A DNA stretch of 64,000 bases, taken from assembly GCA_034509925.1 (NCBI GenBank), contig CM067529.1, positions 6,357,001 to 6,421,000 of the forward strand, in the 5' to 3' direction. The DNA is from Hirudinaria manillensis (taxonomy: Eukaryota; Annelida; Clitellata; Hirudinida; Hirudinidae). A program made the translations under genes and the position numbers. The notes under the pieces are model-generated. The model was not told the origin of the DNA. It did no database searches and was given only the letters and a program-made list of their open reading frames with translations. The first letter of the stretch is position 1. Each line of letters starts with the position of its first letter. Below are positions 1 to 14,487 of this stretch, piece by piece.

Positions 1-1431
1 TCTATCGGATGATGATGAATCGGAATTGGCCGCAGAAGATTCTTCTAGGATGGTGTTTATAGAAGGTGCGCGATATGTGCTCGTCTGGGAATCGATAAAC
101 GGTAGTTCCAGTCGACAGATGGCTTCCTCAGATATCTGCGGACGGAGTTCAGACGAAGCGGAGGAGATGGACAAGGAGTTGGAACTGTCGGGCGTGGCAT
201 TAGAGTTCATTTCCAGGGAAGAATCTTCCGAATTCGTCGAGTCGCGAGGCATTTTTCTGGGTTTCTTTTTGCCGTCCTCCGCACTCAAGTAATATTCCCC
301 AGAGTCTTTCGATCTAACCAGCAGAGATCCAGAAGATTTCGGAAGCTTACGTGGAGGCGCCTTTAGCGTTTCGATGTTCTCTGGAATTCCATCGGCCATC
401 TTTGAAGTCGATTTTTTGTGGATTTGTTTGCAAGAATCTATAACAGATTGATTAAGTTCTTTTGAGTTCGATGGAACCGATGGTTTGGTAGCTTTTTTGC
501 TCGAGTTGTACTTGCTGCTGAGGGACGTTTGCGAGGAATTGGCGGATCCCTGCCTGGCTTCTTCTGAAGTGCTCGGACTCTCTCTGGAACTCGTCTTTCG
601 TTTCCTAACATCATGCGAGTGGTCGTAACCGCTTTCGTCGGACAACCCGATTAAGTTCTTGTGCTTTTTAGTCTTTATCGCTGGACTGGATTCCACGTTC
701 GTCAATGTATTTGTGGACGGTCGCTTGGAAGAACCGAGGTTTACAGGCGTCTTCTCGTGGTCAAATCTTGACGCCTCTTGTTGCTGACAAAAAGCGAAAT
801 AATCTTGTCTCGTTCGAGAGGAACCCACAGTGGATGAAGTAAGGAGACCATCATCTCCGAACGAGGTCCCTGCATCCGAGGATTGATCCATTACTCCGCT
901 GTCTCCCCATCCACTTAAACTACTTCGATAGTTCTGGCTCTGAAGCGTGTGCACTTTGTGCTTCTTCGTTTGCAAATATTCGTCGACCGCTTTCTGCTTG
1001 GACCAAGCGTCCTCGTCCATACTCCTCGAACCCGGAGATCTGGCTCTTCGCCTCGAACGCTCGAGAAGAGAGGCAGCCGACGGATTCCCGCTTCCTATGT
1101 AAATGGGAGCCTTCCTTCTGCCATCCTCAGATTTCGTTTTGCTTCTGCTTTTCGATCGTTTCTTTTTACCGATGCAGAAAAATCGAGCGAGAGAAGAACG
1201 AGCGCTGGATGATCTCGAGAAAGCAAACGACTCTTCGTGTCTGGCATCGAATAACGACTGACAGGATCGGGCAGCCAGGGCGGCATCCTCGAGTATCGAG
1301 AGCCAATGGAGGCTCATGCCCTCCCCCGAGATGCCATCCTCCGAGTTGTTGCGTCTCGTCGGATGATGCTTCCCATGGTAGGAAAAGTTCTCCCCTATCC
1401 CTATGGTGCTGATTCCCCCAGTTTGTTTCAT
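1..1431 (-). CDS. Serine-rich protein, 5' part, open at the left edge
   Basis: One minus-strand frame is open from an ATG at 1431-1429 to the window edge, 477 codons without a stop. An in-frame TAA at 1443-1441 lies just upstream, so either this ATG is the start or translation begins in an exon not recognised. The protein is low in hydrophobic segments, very rich in Ser, Lys, Arg and Asp/Glu, and has basic patches (for example KKKRSKSRSKTK near residue 95) and serine runs near the edge (SDSSSSD). It has no visible signal peptide or membrane helix. The composition suggests an intracellular, largely disordered scaffold or regulatory protein, but I recognise no domain. The codon pattern is clearly coding: the stop-free length is far beyond chance and GC is higher than in the flanking spacer. 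The remaining exons lie to the left of the window. Confidence 0.75.
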   Translation of the reverse strand, partial: MKQTGGISTIGIGENFSYHGKHHPTRRNNSEDGISGEGMSLHWLSILEDAALAARSCQSLFDARHEESFAFSRSSSARSSLARFFCIGKKKRSKSRSKTKSEDGRRKAPIYIGSGNPSAASLLERSRRRARSPGSRSMDEDAWSKQKAVDEYLQTKKHKVHTLQSQNYRSSLSGWGDSGVMDQSSDAGTSFGDDGLLTSSTVGSSRTRQDYFAFCQQQEASRFDHEKTPVNLGSSKRPSTNTLTNVESSPAIKTKKHKNLIGLSDESGYDHSHDVRKRKTSSRESPSTSEEARQGSANSSQTSLSSKYNSSKKATKPSVPSNSKELNQSVIDSCKQIHKKSTSKMADGIPENIETLKAPPRKLPKSSGSLLVRSKDSGEYYLSAEDGKKKPRKMPRDSTNSEDSSLEMNSNATPDSSNSLSISSASSELRPQISEEAICRLELPFIDSQTSTYRAPSINTILEESSAANSDSSSSDR

Positions 1432-1443
1432 CTTCGTACGTTA

Positions 1444-2589
1444 ACAACTTCTCGACTGAAGTTTAAAACAACTCGTTCAGGTTGTTCATTGAAAAACACG
1501 GTATGCAAACATTTAGGGAAATAGCGCACAAAAATCAGTCGTTGAGGCGCATATAATCCTCAAAAGTATCAGCTGAGATTCTAGCCAAATCTCCCATGCG
1601 TGGATAGGCACCTCGTAATGTCTATATGCGTTTGAATTGCGTAGAAATAAGCTTATTTAAACATTTAAAACAATTTAAATTATCATCTCTGAAGAAATGG
1701 CTTGAGAAATTGAACGAACCTGTCGAAATTAGTCGATAGAGACTCAGAAATTCAACCAAAGTCCTGAAGAAAACGTTGACACGAACAAAATTTGAAGTCC
1801 AACGATGCAAGATCAACGCAGGAAATCATAACTCATCACATAACGAAACGCAAATAAAGTCTTCAGTACGATTCAAGAAGAAGCAACGCGTCTGAGAATT
1901 TCTCACTGGAAAACTGTCGCGAAAAATGTTGAAAATCTCGCTTAAGATTGATAATAAGCTTCAATTCTGTCTAAATGGAGATTAAACAGCAAGCAAATAT
2001 AATTATGCCAGCAAACATATTTATATTTATTTATTTATATTTATTTATACGATGAATATGTTTGACAACTCACTATGAGGCCACATGTGGTGATTCACCT
2101 CCTAAGCAAGTGGGACACCTTATGCAGGTGATGCAAGTAGATAAGGTGGCCAAAACTGCTTGCTCTACTGGCTCGTCAAACCATGGCGATGATGATGATG
2201 ATGATGACGATGATGATGATGATGATGACGACGATGATGATGACGATGATGAGACAGAAAGTGATGAGGGCTGTCATGATGGAGAAAACCTCTGAAAGCA
2301 GGTGTAGTTGAATGTACATCGTGAATCACGATGATGATGATGATGATGATAGATTAGCTTAGCTCAGATGGTACGTTGTGTTGTACCATCCTGAAATGTC
2401 AGTTAGTAATCTCCATCACCATCAGTGTAATGTTAACAGTTGTAAGCATATTCGGATGTTTTGAAATTCATGATACAATTATTTAAATAATGGCACGATA
2501 TATTTTAGTCTTTAGACGTTAAAAAGTCATGGCTGAGAATGTGCAACTCATCAAGTTGTAACTGATTACTTTTTGTAATTATTTTGCAG
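1444..2589. other. Spacer with a GAT microsatellite
   Basis: No convincing exon seen. A (GAT)n/(GAC)n run occupies about 2184-2252 and would encode poly-Asp on the plus strand. A short GAT run recurs near 2332-2350. The ORF over this repeat is most simply an artefact of a 3-bp repeat that lacks stops. Confidence 0.6.
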
Positions 2590-2749
2590 TGTTTGTGAGA
2601 AATTCATTATAAATGGGAGTGAAAATGCGCCAAATAATTTGAGTCAATTCTATGACGATGAACTCCCCTATTGTTGTTATGACGTGGATAGCATTGCAGC
2701 AGACTTCTGTCAAGAAAGAGTGCAAGAAATCATCAACTGGAACTGCTAG
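2590..2749 (+). CDS. Possible orphan terminal exon, cysteine-containing
   Basis: A good splice acceptor (pyrimidine-rich tract ending TTTTGCAG at 2589) is followed in phase 2 by 52 sense codons and a TAG at 2747-2749. The translation contains the pair YCCYDVDS followed by ADFCQERVQE and ends INWNC. The composition looks like protein rather than random AT-rich DNA. No upstream exon with a matching donor phase was found in 1-2589, and there is no recognised family. It could be the last exon of a small secreted or membrane protein, or a relic. Confidence 0.3.
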
Positions 2750-2982
2750 TCACTGAAAGCCGTCGGGGGGAGGAAGAGGATTTAAAGGTTTGCAAGAGAC
2801 AAGTGCACGTTTGACTCTCTGATAATCGATTCGAATCGATCGGACGTGCACCCGTGGATCGATATTCGTGCAGCAGACGACAGATGGCACGAAAACTTCG
2901 CTGTATCCGATGAAATATCATCGTTCATTGTCATATACATCGTCATCGTCATCATCACTTCCAGTTTAATCGTTGTAAAGGA

Positions 2983-3031
2983 ATATTTTGAATATTTTGA
3001 ATATTTTGAATATTTTGAATATTTTGAATAT
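2983..3031. repeat. 9-bp tandem repeat (TTTTGAATA)n
   Basis: About five perfect units of a nonamer. On the plus strand it reads as repeated Glu-Tyr-Phe or Asn-Ile-Leu, which explains the spurious ORFs here. Confidence 0.9.
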
Positions 3032-3122
3032 AACACCAACCAAAAGTGCAACGAAAGGGCGGAGAAATTTGCAGCTTTTAAGAATTTATAAAACGCAAAG
3101 AAAATTGATTTATTCATTACGC

Positions 3123-3256
3123 AACAACAAGTACAATAACAAGTACAACAACAAGTACAATAACAAGTACAACAACAAGTACAATAACAAGTACAGCAAC
3201 AAGTACAACAACAAGTACAATAACAAGTACAATAACAAGTACAACAATAAGTACAA
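3123..3256. repeat. 12-bp tandem repeat (AACAAGTACAAY)n
   Basis: About eleven units alternating between endings AAC and AAT, so a 24-bp higher-order period is visible. The minus strand reads as Cys-Thr-Cys-Tyr repeats, a repeat artefact and not a cysteine-rich protein. Confidence 0.9.
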
Positions 3257-3345
3257 CACAAGCCCCCTCGCGACTAAAAAATGACGTGCAGGTGTTTGTG
3301 AATCGAGGGAAGAAATTCTTCGTTAAAAGGCCTTCTTGAATTTTC

Positions 3346-3550
3346 GTTAAATAAATCGATATTAAATAAATCGATATTAAATAAATCGATATTAAATAAA
3401 TCGATATTAAATAAATCGATATTAAATAAATCGATATTAAATAAATCGATATTAAATAAATCGATATTAAATAAATCGATATTAAATAAATCGATATTAA
3501 ATAAATCGATATTAAATAAATCGATATTAAATAAATCGATATTAAATAAA
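3346..3550. repeat. 15-bp satellite (TTAAATAAATCGATA)n
   Basis: Thirteen to fourteen near-identical units in direct tandem, each with the palindrome ATCGAT. The final unit degenerates into AAATAAAGTG. There is virtually no divergence between units, which points to recent expansion. Confidence 0.92.
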
Positions 3551-4162
3551 GTGATTAAATAAAGAATAAATAGTGTAAATAATAATTAATAACTTGTGGT
3601 AATTGCATGACATTCACTGAAATGGATTGATAAACTACATCCACAGATCGTATGTTTTCCCTGGATGACTATTTATCATGTCACAAATTGGGAAATTATA
3701 AACACGTCATACGACAGCTTCAACCACCGAAATGAAAATGTGTGTATTTTAATTATACAACGATAGAAATAATATTATGACACATCAGTTTTTAAAAGGT
3801 AACTTCCAGCAAACATCTCATTGAAAATATCAGTTAATCAAAGTTAAGTTAATCGCTATTTCCGATCACGTTCTATTTAAAGTGGAATAACTATTTAAGT
3901 AACTATTTGAATAAATATTTATTAAAATCAAAGTAAGACATCAAAGAATAGCACCAAGTTAAGAAATGGATGGATGGGTTAAAAACAACTGAATTGGTTC
4001 CACGGTCGTACAATCAAATTTTAAATTTTTAAAAGAATGGTGGAGAAGAGATTTCCACGGATGAATGTGGTGGAACGAACGGTATTCACTTATTGGATCG
4101 ATTTTGGACTTTCTGAAATTTATCTTTTCGAAACAAATCATTCTCATCATCGATTATTAAAC

Positions 4163-4426
<264 letters not shown>

Positions 4427-6798
4427 CTCCCAATTAATTATTTAATTTGTTATGTTAATTGTTTCCAGTCAAACACTCAATTAGAAAACGTTTTCGTGGA
4501 TTTTGAAGTTCCTTCCATTTAGTCTCGGCAAAGCGTTTGCCTCTTTGATGTAAGCTTGATGGCGTTATCTAAATTATACCAGTTATTTTAAGCATTTCTT
4601 AAAGTGCAAATGATTTGCAAATATCGTCATGATTATCGAGTTCAATTCATCATGATAAACGTGAACCATTGGACTGGATGTATTTATACCTACACGTGCC
4701 TGTCAGCACGCATTTATCTCTGATTAGGAATAAATATTAATAACAGCTTCATAAAGTCCGTAAAAGTTCAGCGGGGTGGAAGTACGGTCACCAAACTTGA
4801 TGAATCGGACTTGAAGCGACATCTGTCGGACTAATGCAGTCAAGAAAAAAAACGAGGTTCCTGTAAAAATCGAGGTTTTTGCAGAAAATCCATATAAATG
4901 GGTTGCTGGAAAAAGTTCGAAGTTGTGGTAATTTGGAGATCATCCCCAAAAAGCATGAATCTTTCAAGTTCAGTCGTTCCTGCACTTAGTTTTGCTCTGC
5001 CATCTTTCCAAGAAATTTTCCTGTATCGCTCCCTCTCTCAGTATAAAGGAAGACTTTTGAATATTTAGAAATAAGAAGTTAATTTTGAATATACGAGCAG
5101 TTACAACGTAATTACAATTCTTTTTTTTTGTGATTGTAAAAAATATTTTTATTTGATCTTAAAAATGGATCCTAAATCCAGTCATGGATGTTCATTTCAC
5201 CTCACCTCACCGAATGAGTGAATGTTTGGGACCCTTGAGAGACCATTGGCGATTCCCTTAAATGAATGTTTTTTCACGCATTTTGTCCTCCCGTTGTTAA
5301 ATTGTTCTCCCTTCTCCTGTAAACATTTTCCACTCCAATGATCTGCCACTGTTTGGGAGCACGTATTTAAGTTTAAGTTCATTCGTTCTGCCTCCTTTCT
5401 TCGTTTTTATTAATGGCGACTACTAGGATTTCTGTTTATTGTTAGGATATTAGAATCTTAAATTAAAAGTTATGAAAAATTAATGAATGGTGGAAACAAC
5501 GTTCAGGTTATCGAAACAATAACGTCTTAAGTTGTCTTTTGAAAGTATAGATCGGTACTCTAGGACTTTTAATTTTTACTCTTAAAAAGCCAATTTCTTC
5601 TTTAGACTTTCTCTCGAACTTTAAAATTAACTCTCGAAAATTGTGACCTTATCTTTAACCAAGTTGGCATAAATTTCCTTTGAATATTCAACAATATTCA
5701 ACTGTATCCAGACAACTACCAAATATTGATCGAAATCCATGCAACTTAAAAGCATTAAAAAGGGGCTTTAATATTAACTTTGGTAACTACTGAGATTAAG
5801 GACAAGATTTGGAAAAAATGTTATGCAATAGTTTGTTTTTTTAAAGTTAGAGAGTCTTGTCATCATATAATTTAAAAAATCGTTTAATTTTAGCAACACA
5901 AAGTTTTTAAAAATTTTGCTCAACCTCAATTTCAATGCATCGATTTCATTTTTAATCTTTTTCACTCAAAAATTTCCTCTCCTCGCGTTTTGTTGCGCGT
6001 ATTTGAACGGATGTACGACAATAATTAATTGAATAATTTTAATAAAAAGACAATTTAAATTCTATTTGAATATGGCATTTCAAATAGATTCCAGAATGAT
6101 GGAAAATGCCTGTTGGACACCACACTCCCCTGTTGGGCAATTAAAACGCCCCTTGAACTTCTGTTGGGAATTCGGCGTCTCCAACGACAAAAAACATTTT
6201 ACGAAGAGAATCTTTAAGTGACTCACTTAATGACAAGTACCTTAAAGTATTATTTAAACTATTACTTAAACTAAGTATTACTTGAAGTATTACTCGAATA
6301 TCACTTAAGCGATGGTCAATGGAGAAGTGATTAGAATCACTTACCCAATTATTGACCGACAGATGAGTTTCAAACGAGGTTACATCTTCAAAGTTGGAGT
6401 GCATTGCTTCGTGCTTTGAAGCCCGATGGGAGTTTATTTGCAAGAACTTCTTGGCATCAAGTTTATTAATAAAGAATTGGAGAACAGATCCAAAATAATA
6501 ATAAAAAACATCGTTCAAGCAGCAACTTACAACGGAAGGCATGTAAATAACTGAGATTACAAAGAAGAATGTTGTCGGCTGACATGGTCGAGTTCTTTGA
6601 TCGTAGCTCGTATTTAATGCCACTTAATGAAACAGTAAAAACATTGTCTCGAATGAACCTCGAGAAAGTGTTAGAGAGAATTTATGAAGGAATTAATAAA
6701 TTTATGTACATTAATGTCGATACTAAACGAAGAAGTAAAAAAATTCTTAATGCATTTTGTCGCTAAAACAAGTATTAAAACAAGGAAGAACGCATGGT
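4427..6798. other. Spacer without recognised genes
   Basis: AT-rich sequence with short ORFs only, none with convincing family similarity or splice structure. It lies 3' of the sclerostin-domain gene and probably includes that gene's 3' UTR at its right end. Confidence 0.55.
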
Positions 6799-10159
<3,361 letters not shown>

Positions 10160-10942
10160 CGGTGCAAACCGTCTTCTGATGCGAAGTAACTTTTCAACTG
10201 ACTGCGATGTGTTTTTAAAATCTCCTGCTCTTTCGCTTTCCTGGCTTCTCAGGCGGTCCGCTGAGAGTTCGTGCGCTTTCAATTTCCCGCCGAGAGACCG
10301 GCGCTCCATCTTCTTAGACATTTCCAGCTCAGTGTTTCCCGGGTAACTCAGATTGCCCGCCGAGATTACAAAGCCACGAGGAACAACGACGACGACGACA
10401 TCAACAACAACAACAACAACATGGCGAAACCGGGCATCAAGCCATTAAGATAATTATTATAATAATAATAATGATGATAATTAATCCAATAAAAATAATA
10501 ATTAATGAAATAAAAATTATCCAATGCCACTCGGAGAAATGCCGTTAGGAGTCGGCAAGAAGTGTTCCTCTCTCTGCACGATCGCACGCTATTCAACGTT
10601 AACTCTCGTAAGCGCTTCTGTGTTTAAAAGCGATCAGAACCCATAACAGTGGCCAACATTAAGCAGTATTACAACCAAGAGTTATTGACAATTCTCACTG
10701 AGCCTCAACTTGACAGGTAGAATGAGAACCTTCATTCACAGCCACGAACCGACTTTTGTGCCCTCAGAACTGCCTGCTTCGATTGCACTGCAGAATAAGC
10801 TTTTTAGACTGATTAGCGAGTAACTCTTAAGATTTATAAATCTTTTCGGACGCCATTGTACGATTCCAAATTCATTCATTCATTCATTCATTCACTCGTT
10901 CACTCGATTTGTTTTCGAGGATAATAATAACAATCATAATTA

Positions 10943-11038
<96 letters not shown>

Positions 11039-12224
11039 AAATAATAAACATTTTTAATAGTTGGAATGAACCTAAAATTGTTGATAGCACGATATTGTTT
11101 ATTTGGCGATATGAAAATTAATGACGGATATGATGATAGTTGTGGTGCTACTGCTGATGATGGTGATGATGATGATGATATGATAATGATGGTGATGATG
11201 ATGATGATGGTGATGATGATGGTGCTGGTGATGATGATTATGACGGCGAATGATAATTGTCGTCGATGATTCGCTTGTGAGAATGAGACGAAAACATTCT
11301 CGATGATTGAATGAGTGCTTGGGAAATGACAGGAGGAAATATTTCCTCAGTTATTTTTTCCTAAATTCATTCACTGCCATTATTTGATTCGTCAGCTCCA
11401 AGCGAGAAAGTTGTTACGAAGAAAGTTCGGGCTAATTGCAAATCACTTAATTAATAATTTATTTGTAAAAACATTTCAACAACGTGTTTACTTTTTGAGA
11501 ATAAAAGTGAATCTGATTTCAACTGGATTCATTAGCACTGAAAATTAAATCATTTTCGAGTTTTCATGCACACTTTCATCCCGGTGTCCGAGTCAGACAC
11601 AATTTCTGATCCAATAATTAATTAATTAATTAATTTAAAATCACAATTTATTTTATCTATCAGCGATTAGCCATAAATAAATGGGTCGATGGTCGGTTAC
11701 GTTCCGTAATGGTATAAAATAAGCATCCGATCATTTTTTGGTTATACATTGACTCTCAATCGAGATTGATTAGCAGATATATGCTGGAGAACCAAGATAC
11801 CATTATTAATATGACTTCACTTCTGATACTTCCAGGTGAACAATTAAAAGTTATCCTAGATAATTGATGCTCTTGGTTCAACGCCGTATCGACAGATTAC
11901 TTTAATCCAGAAGTCGGCAAAATTCTAGTATTCCGGTCCGGCCTAATTCTCGGTGGGGTAGATCCGTCGAAGGGCCGAACAACAAAACCGTATTCCAGCA
12001 AAAAGTAATTTAAAAAAAGAGATAGGTTTAGAAGCAACTAAACGATTGTCAAAAAGATTGAAAAATCAACCACCAAAACTAAGCACCGGAACCAGGAAAA
12101 TGTTCTAGCCATTACTACTTCTCGAGGGACGAGTTCAACTTAGATGTTGCTGTTTAGAAAGTAATACTTTGTAATAAAATGTTGTTAAGTCTATGTTGAA
12201 TTTACCTTATCTGAGTCTTATCTA
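10160..12224. other. Spacer 5' of the SOSTDC1-like gene
   Basis: Holds an (ATT)n run at about 10943-11034 and a (GAT/GGT)n run at about 11133-11245. The interval 11690-12010 looks slightly coding-like on the plus strand (a broken frame containing GGVDPSKG) with a TATA-like TATAAAAT at about 11712. I recognise no family there. No intact gene seen. Confidence 0.5.
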
Positions 12225-13833
12225 CAGTGCGTGTCATAAGGTTGGGACACCCATGTTTTTTAGCCATAATTTTGTTTATAAAAGTCATATAAAAACCATT
12301 TATTTATATGAAACGTAGATGTTCATTAGCTACTTGGAGATATTAATTTCAGTGATTTTGGGCTACTATATTTTGTAATTTAAGCAAAAAACTGGAAATA
12401 TGATAAAAAAAAGTGAAAGTCGTTGAACCTCTTATGAAAGCAAAAATCTTTATTTTTCCGGTTAAAACAAACGTTTAAAATCTAAAATAAATAAAGCTGA
12501 CAATGTGTTTTATCATTCTTATTTTGAAATACTTCCTGAACTCGATCTTTCATTGATTTCAACAAGAGTTTCAGACTCTTATTGTCCAACTTTATCATCT
12601 CCCCTCTCAGACATTTTTTGCAATTCTAAAATACTAGGTTTTTGCCTAACATTAAAATATACTTGATTATTGAGCAATCCCAACACATTTTCAATAGGAT
12701 TTTGGTCCGGAAGTCGACGCAGACCACTTTAAGACATAGATTCTTCTTCTGGAAACTAACCTTTTTTGGTATTGAGATGTGGATGGAACCATTATTTTGT
12801 TAAAAGATAACGTTATCCATTTGAAATCTACTGCATAGGCATAGGAGGTATTTGTTTAGAATTTAAACACATTCTGAGCAATTTTGTTTCCCCTTTAAGA
12901 CCACCACATCTGATGAACTAAGAGAAGAAATGGCAGCCCATCAATGACCTCCAAAATTTCTTTTCAAGAGTGATTTTATGGACTTCTGACATTATGCTAA
13001 TAACATTTGAACCCATACGGACTGTCAAACTTAAAATGTTTCTCATCTGAAAAATTGCAATGCTCCAAATCACATTCAAACTCATCATCTCCTCGAGCCA
13101 ATTCAATCAAATCCTTTTGTGATGTTTTGTCAAGAATGTCTTCTACTGGCGCTTTCTATACTTTAAAAATCGGCTTCTCCGAAGGTATCTACATATTGGA
13201 GACTTGGTTAAATTCAATTTCAACTTTTTTTCAAGCCCCGTTGAAGAACATTCTCCCTTGCAAGCTTCACGAACAGGAAATCTCTTCTGACGATGATCCA
13301 GTGTTCGAGATCTTCCTTATACTTAGGTGGTTCTATAACTATCTGGATCCTTTAAAAATCATCTGACAACATTTCTGGAACATTTAAACACTTTTGAAAT
13401 TTCAGAAAACGACTTTATTTAGCTCATTTAATGCCTTAATTTGTTCTTTCTCCATTTCAGCAAGAACCCAATTATAATAAGCTTAACTAGCATTTTTTTA
13501 TTTAATCAAATAATTATTTAACATTACCCTTTATATATATAACCTTATTATAATAGCCACTAGTAATGGTCGATGTAATAAAATGCTGTTTCCTGCATAG
13601 GAAGAGACACCATCCTTAATCTTTGAAACGCCTCTGAACAACATCAAAGGGATTTTTTCCATTGTAGTATCATTCATATTCAAATTTTGCTTCACAAACA
13701 TATTGAAATTTTATTAAGTGAGAATAGAGGCATGAAATAATTGAAACTGTGGGCAATTACACGCTACGGATTTTCAGAAAACTAGACAAAATGTAAAACT
13801 TTAGCCCCTGTCCCAACCTTATGACACGCACTG
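12225..13833 (-). mobile_element. Decayed Tc1-type DNA transposon
   Basis: Terminal inverted repeats begin CAGTGCGTGTCATAAGG at 12225 and match the reverse complement at the right end (13833) over 25 bp without mismatch. A TA dinucleotide flanks both ends, the normal Tc1/mariner target duplication. The transposase lies on the minus strand. Recognisable pieces are FSDEKHFKFDSPYG (second catalytic Asp region, about 13020-13060), DQNPIEN (third catalytic residue, Glu, about 12690-12715) and a C-terminal LLKSMKDRVQEV (about 12545-12590). The Glu in NPIEN places it with Tc1 rather than DD34D mariner. The frame is interrupted by several stops, for example two between 12960 and 13000, so the copy is inactive. 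The perfect terminal repeats suggest it is only moderately old. Confidence 0.93.
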
Positions 13834-13835
13834 TA

Positions 13836-14487
13836 GAAGGAATTCCATAATTTGCAGGATAGTTGAACAATTTCATGTGACTGCAGAAGTCACACCACAC
13901 ATTCCGCGTCATCTTTTAGGCATCTTGAGCGGATATTTCCAAAGAGATCTCGTTTTCCTCCTCGTTTCAAATATCCTGGACATAATGAGGGTTGTCAGAA
14001 GCAACGGAGATTTAAGAATGATTTCATTATTTTACCAGTTCGTGAATAAATACGATTATACGACATTGCCAATCACAAACTTTTAATACAATGGAATTGC
14101 TTAAATAAACCCTCAATTAAATGAAAATTGAATTTTGACTTTTTGGGTCAACCTTCCGTTGATCTTGGCTGATGTATTTCTTGGTTTCGGGCTTTCCATT
14201 ATCTATTGTATGTTCCAGGGTCAAATGTTTAGAAATCAAATGGAAGATTTAATTTTATTGAGTAAAAGTTTAATTTGAGACATATCGAAATATCTGTGCT
14301 AACTGTCATTTACCATTTAACTGTCGAAATGTCATTTATGTTTTTAATATTATATATAAAAATATCCTAATAGATGCACCAAAATAAAAATAAAAATTAT
14401 TAATGAAACATTTGCGAGTTAGATTTACCATCATTGGGGACTTTCAACGACTTTTGTCAACTGAATTTAAACGCTTTCCTGATAAAA
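13836..14487. other. Spacer 5' of the aldo-keto reductase
   Basis: AT-rich, no recognised gene. An ORF of 69 codons at 13877-14086 has no family resemblance that I can name. Confidence 0.5.

Noticed and set aside
2062-2295. Poly-aspartate protein
   Set aside because: A GAT trinucleotide repeat with no conserved flanks or splice context.
2782-3261. Apparent cysteine-rich protein (Cys-Thr-Cys-Tyr repeats)
   Set aside because: Minus-strand reading of a 12-bp tandem repeat.
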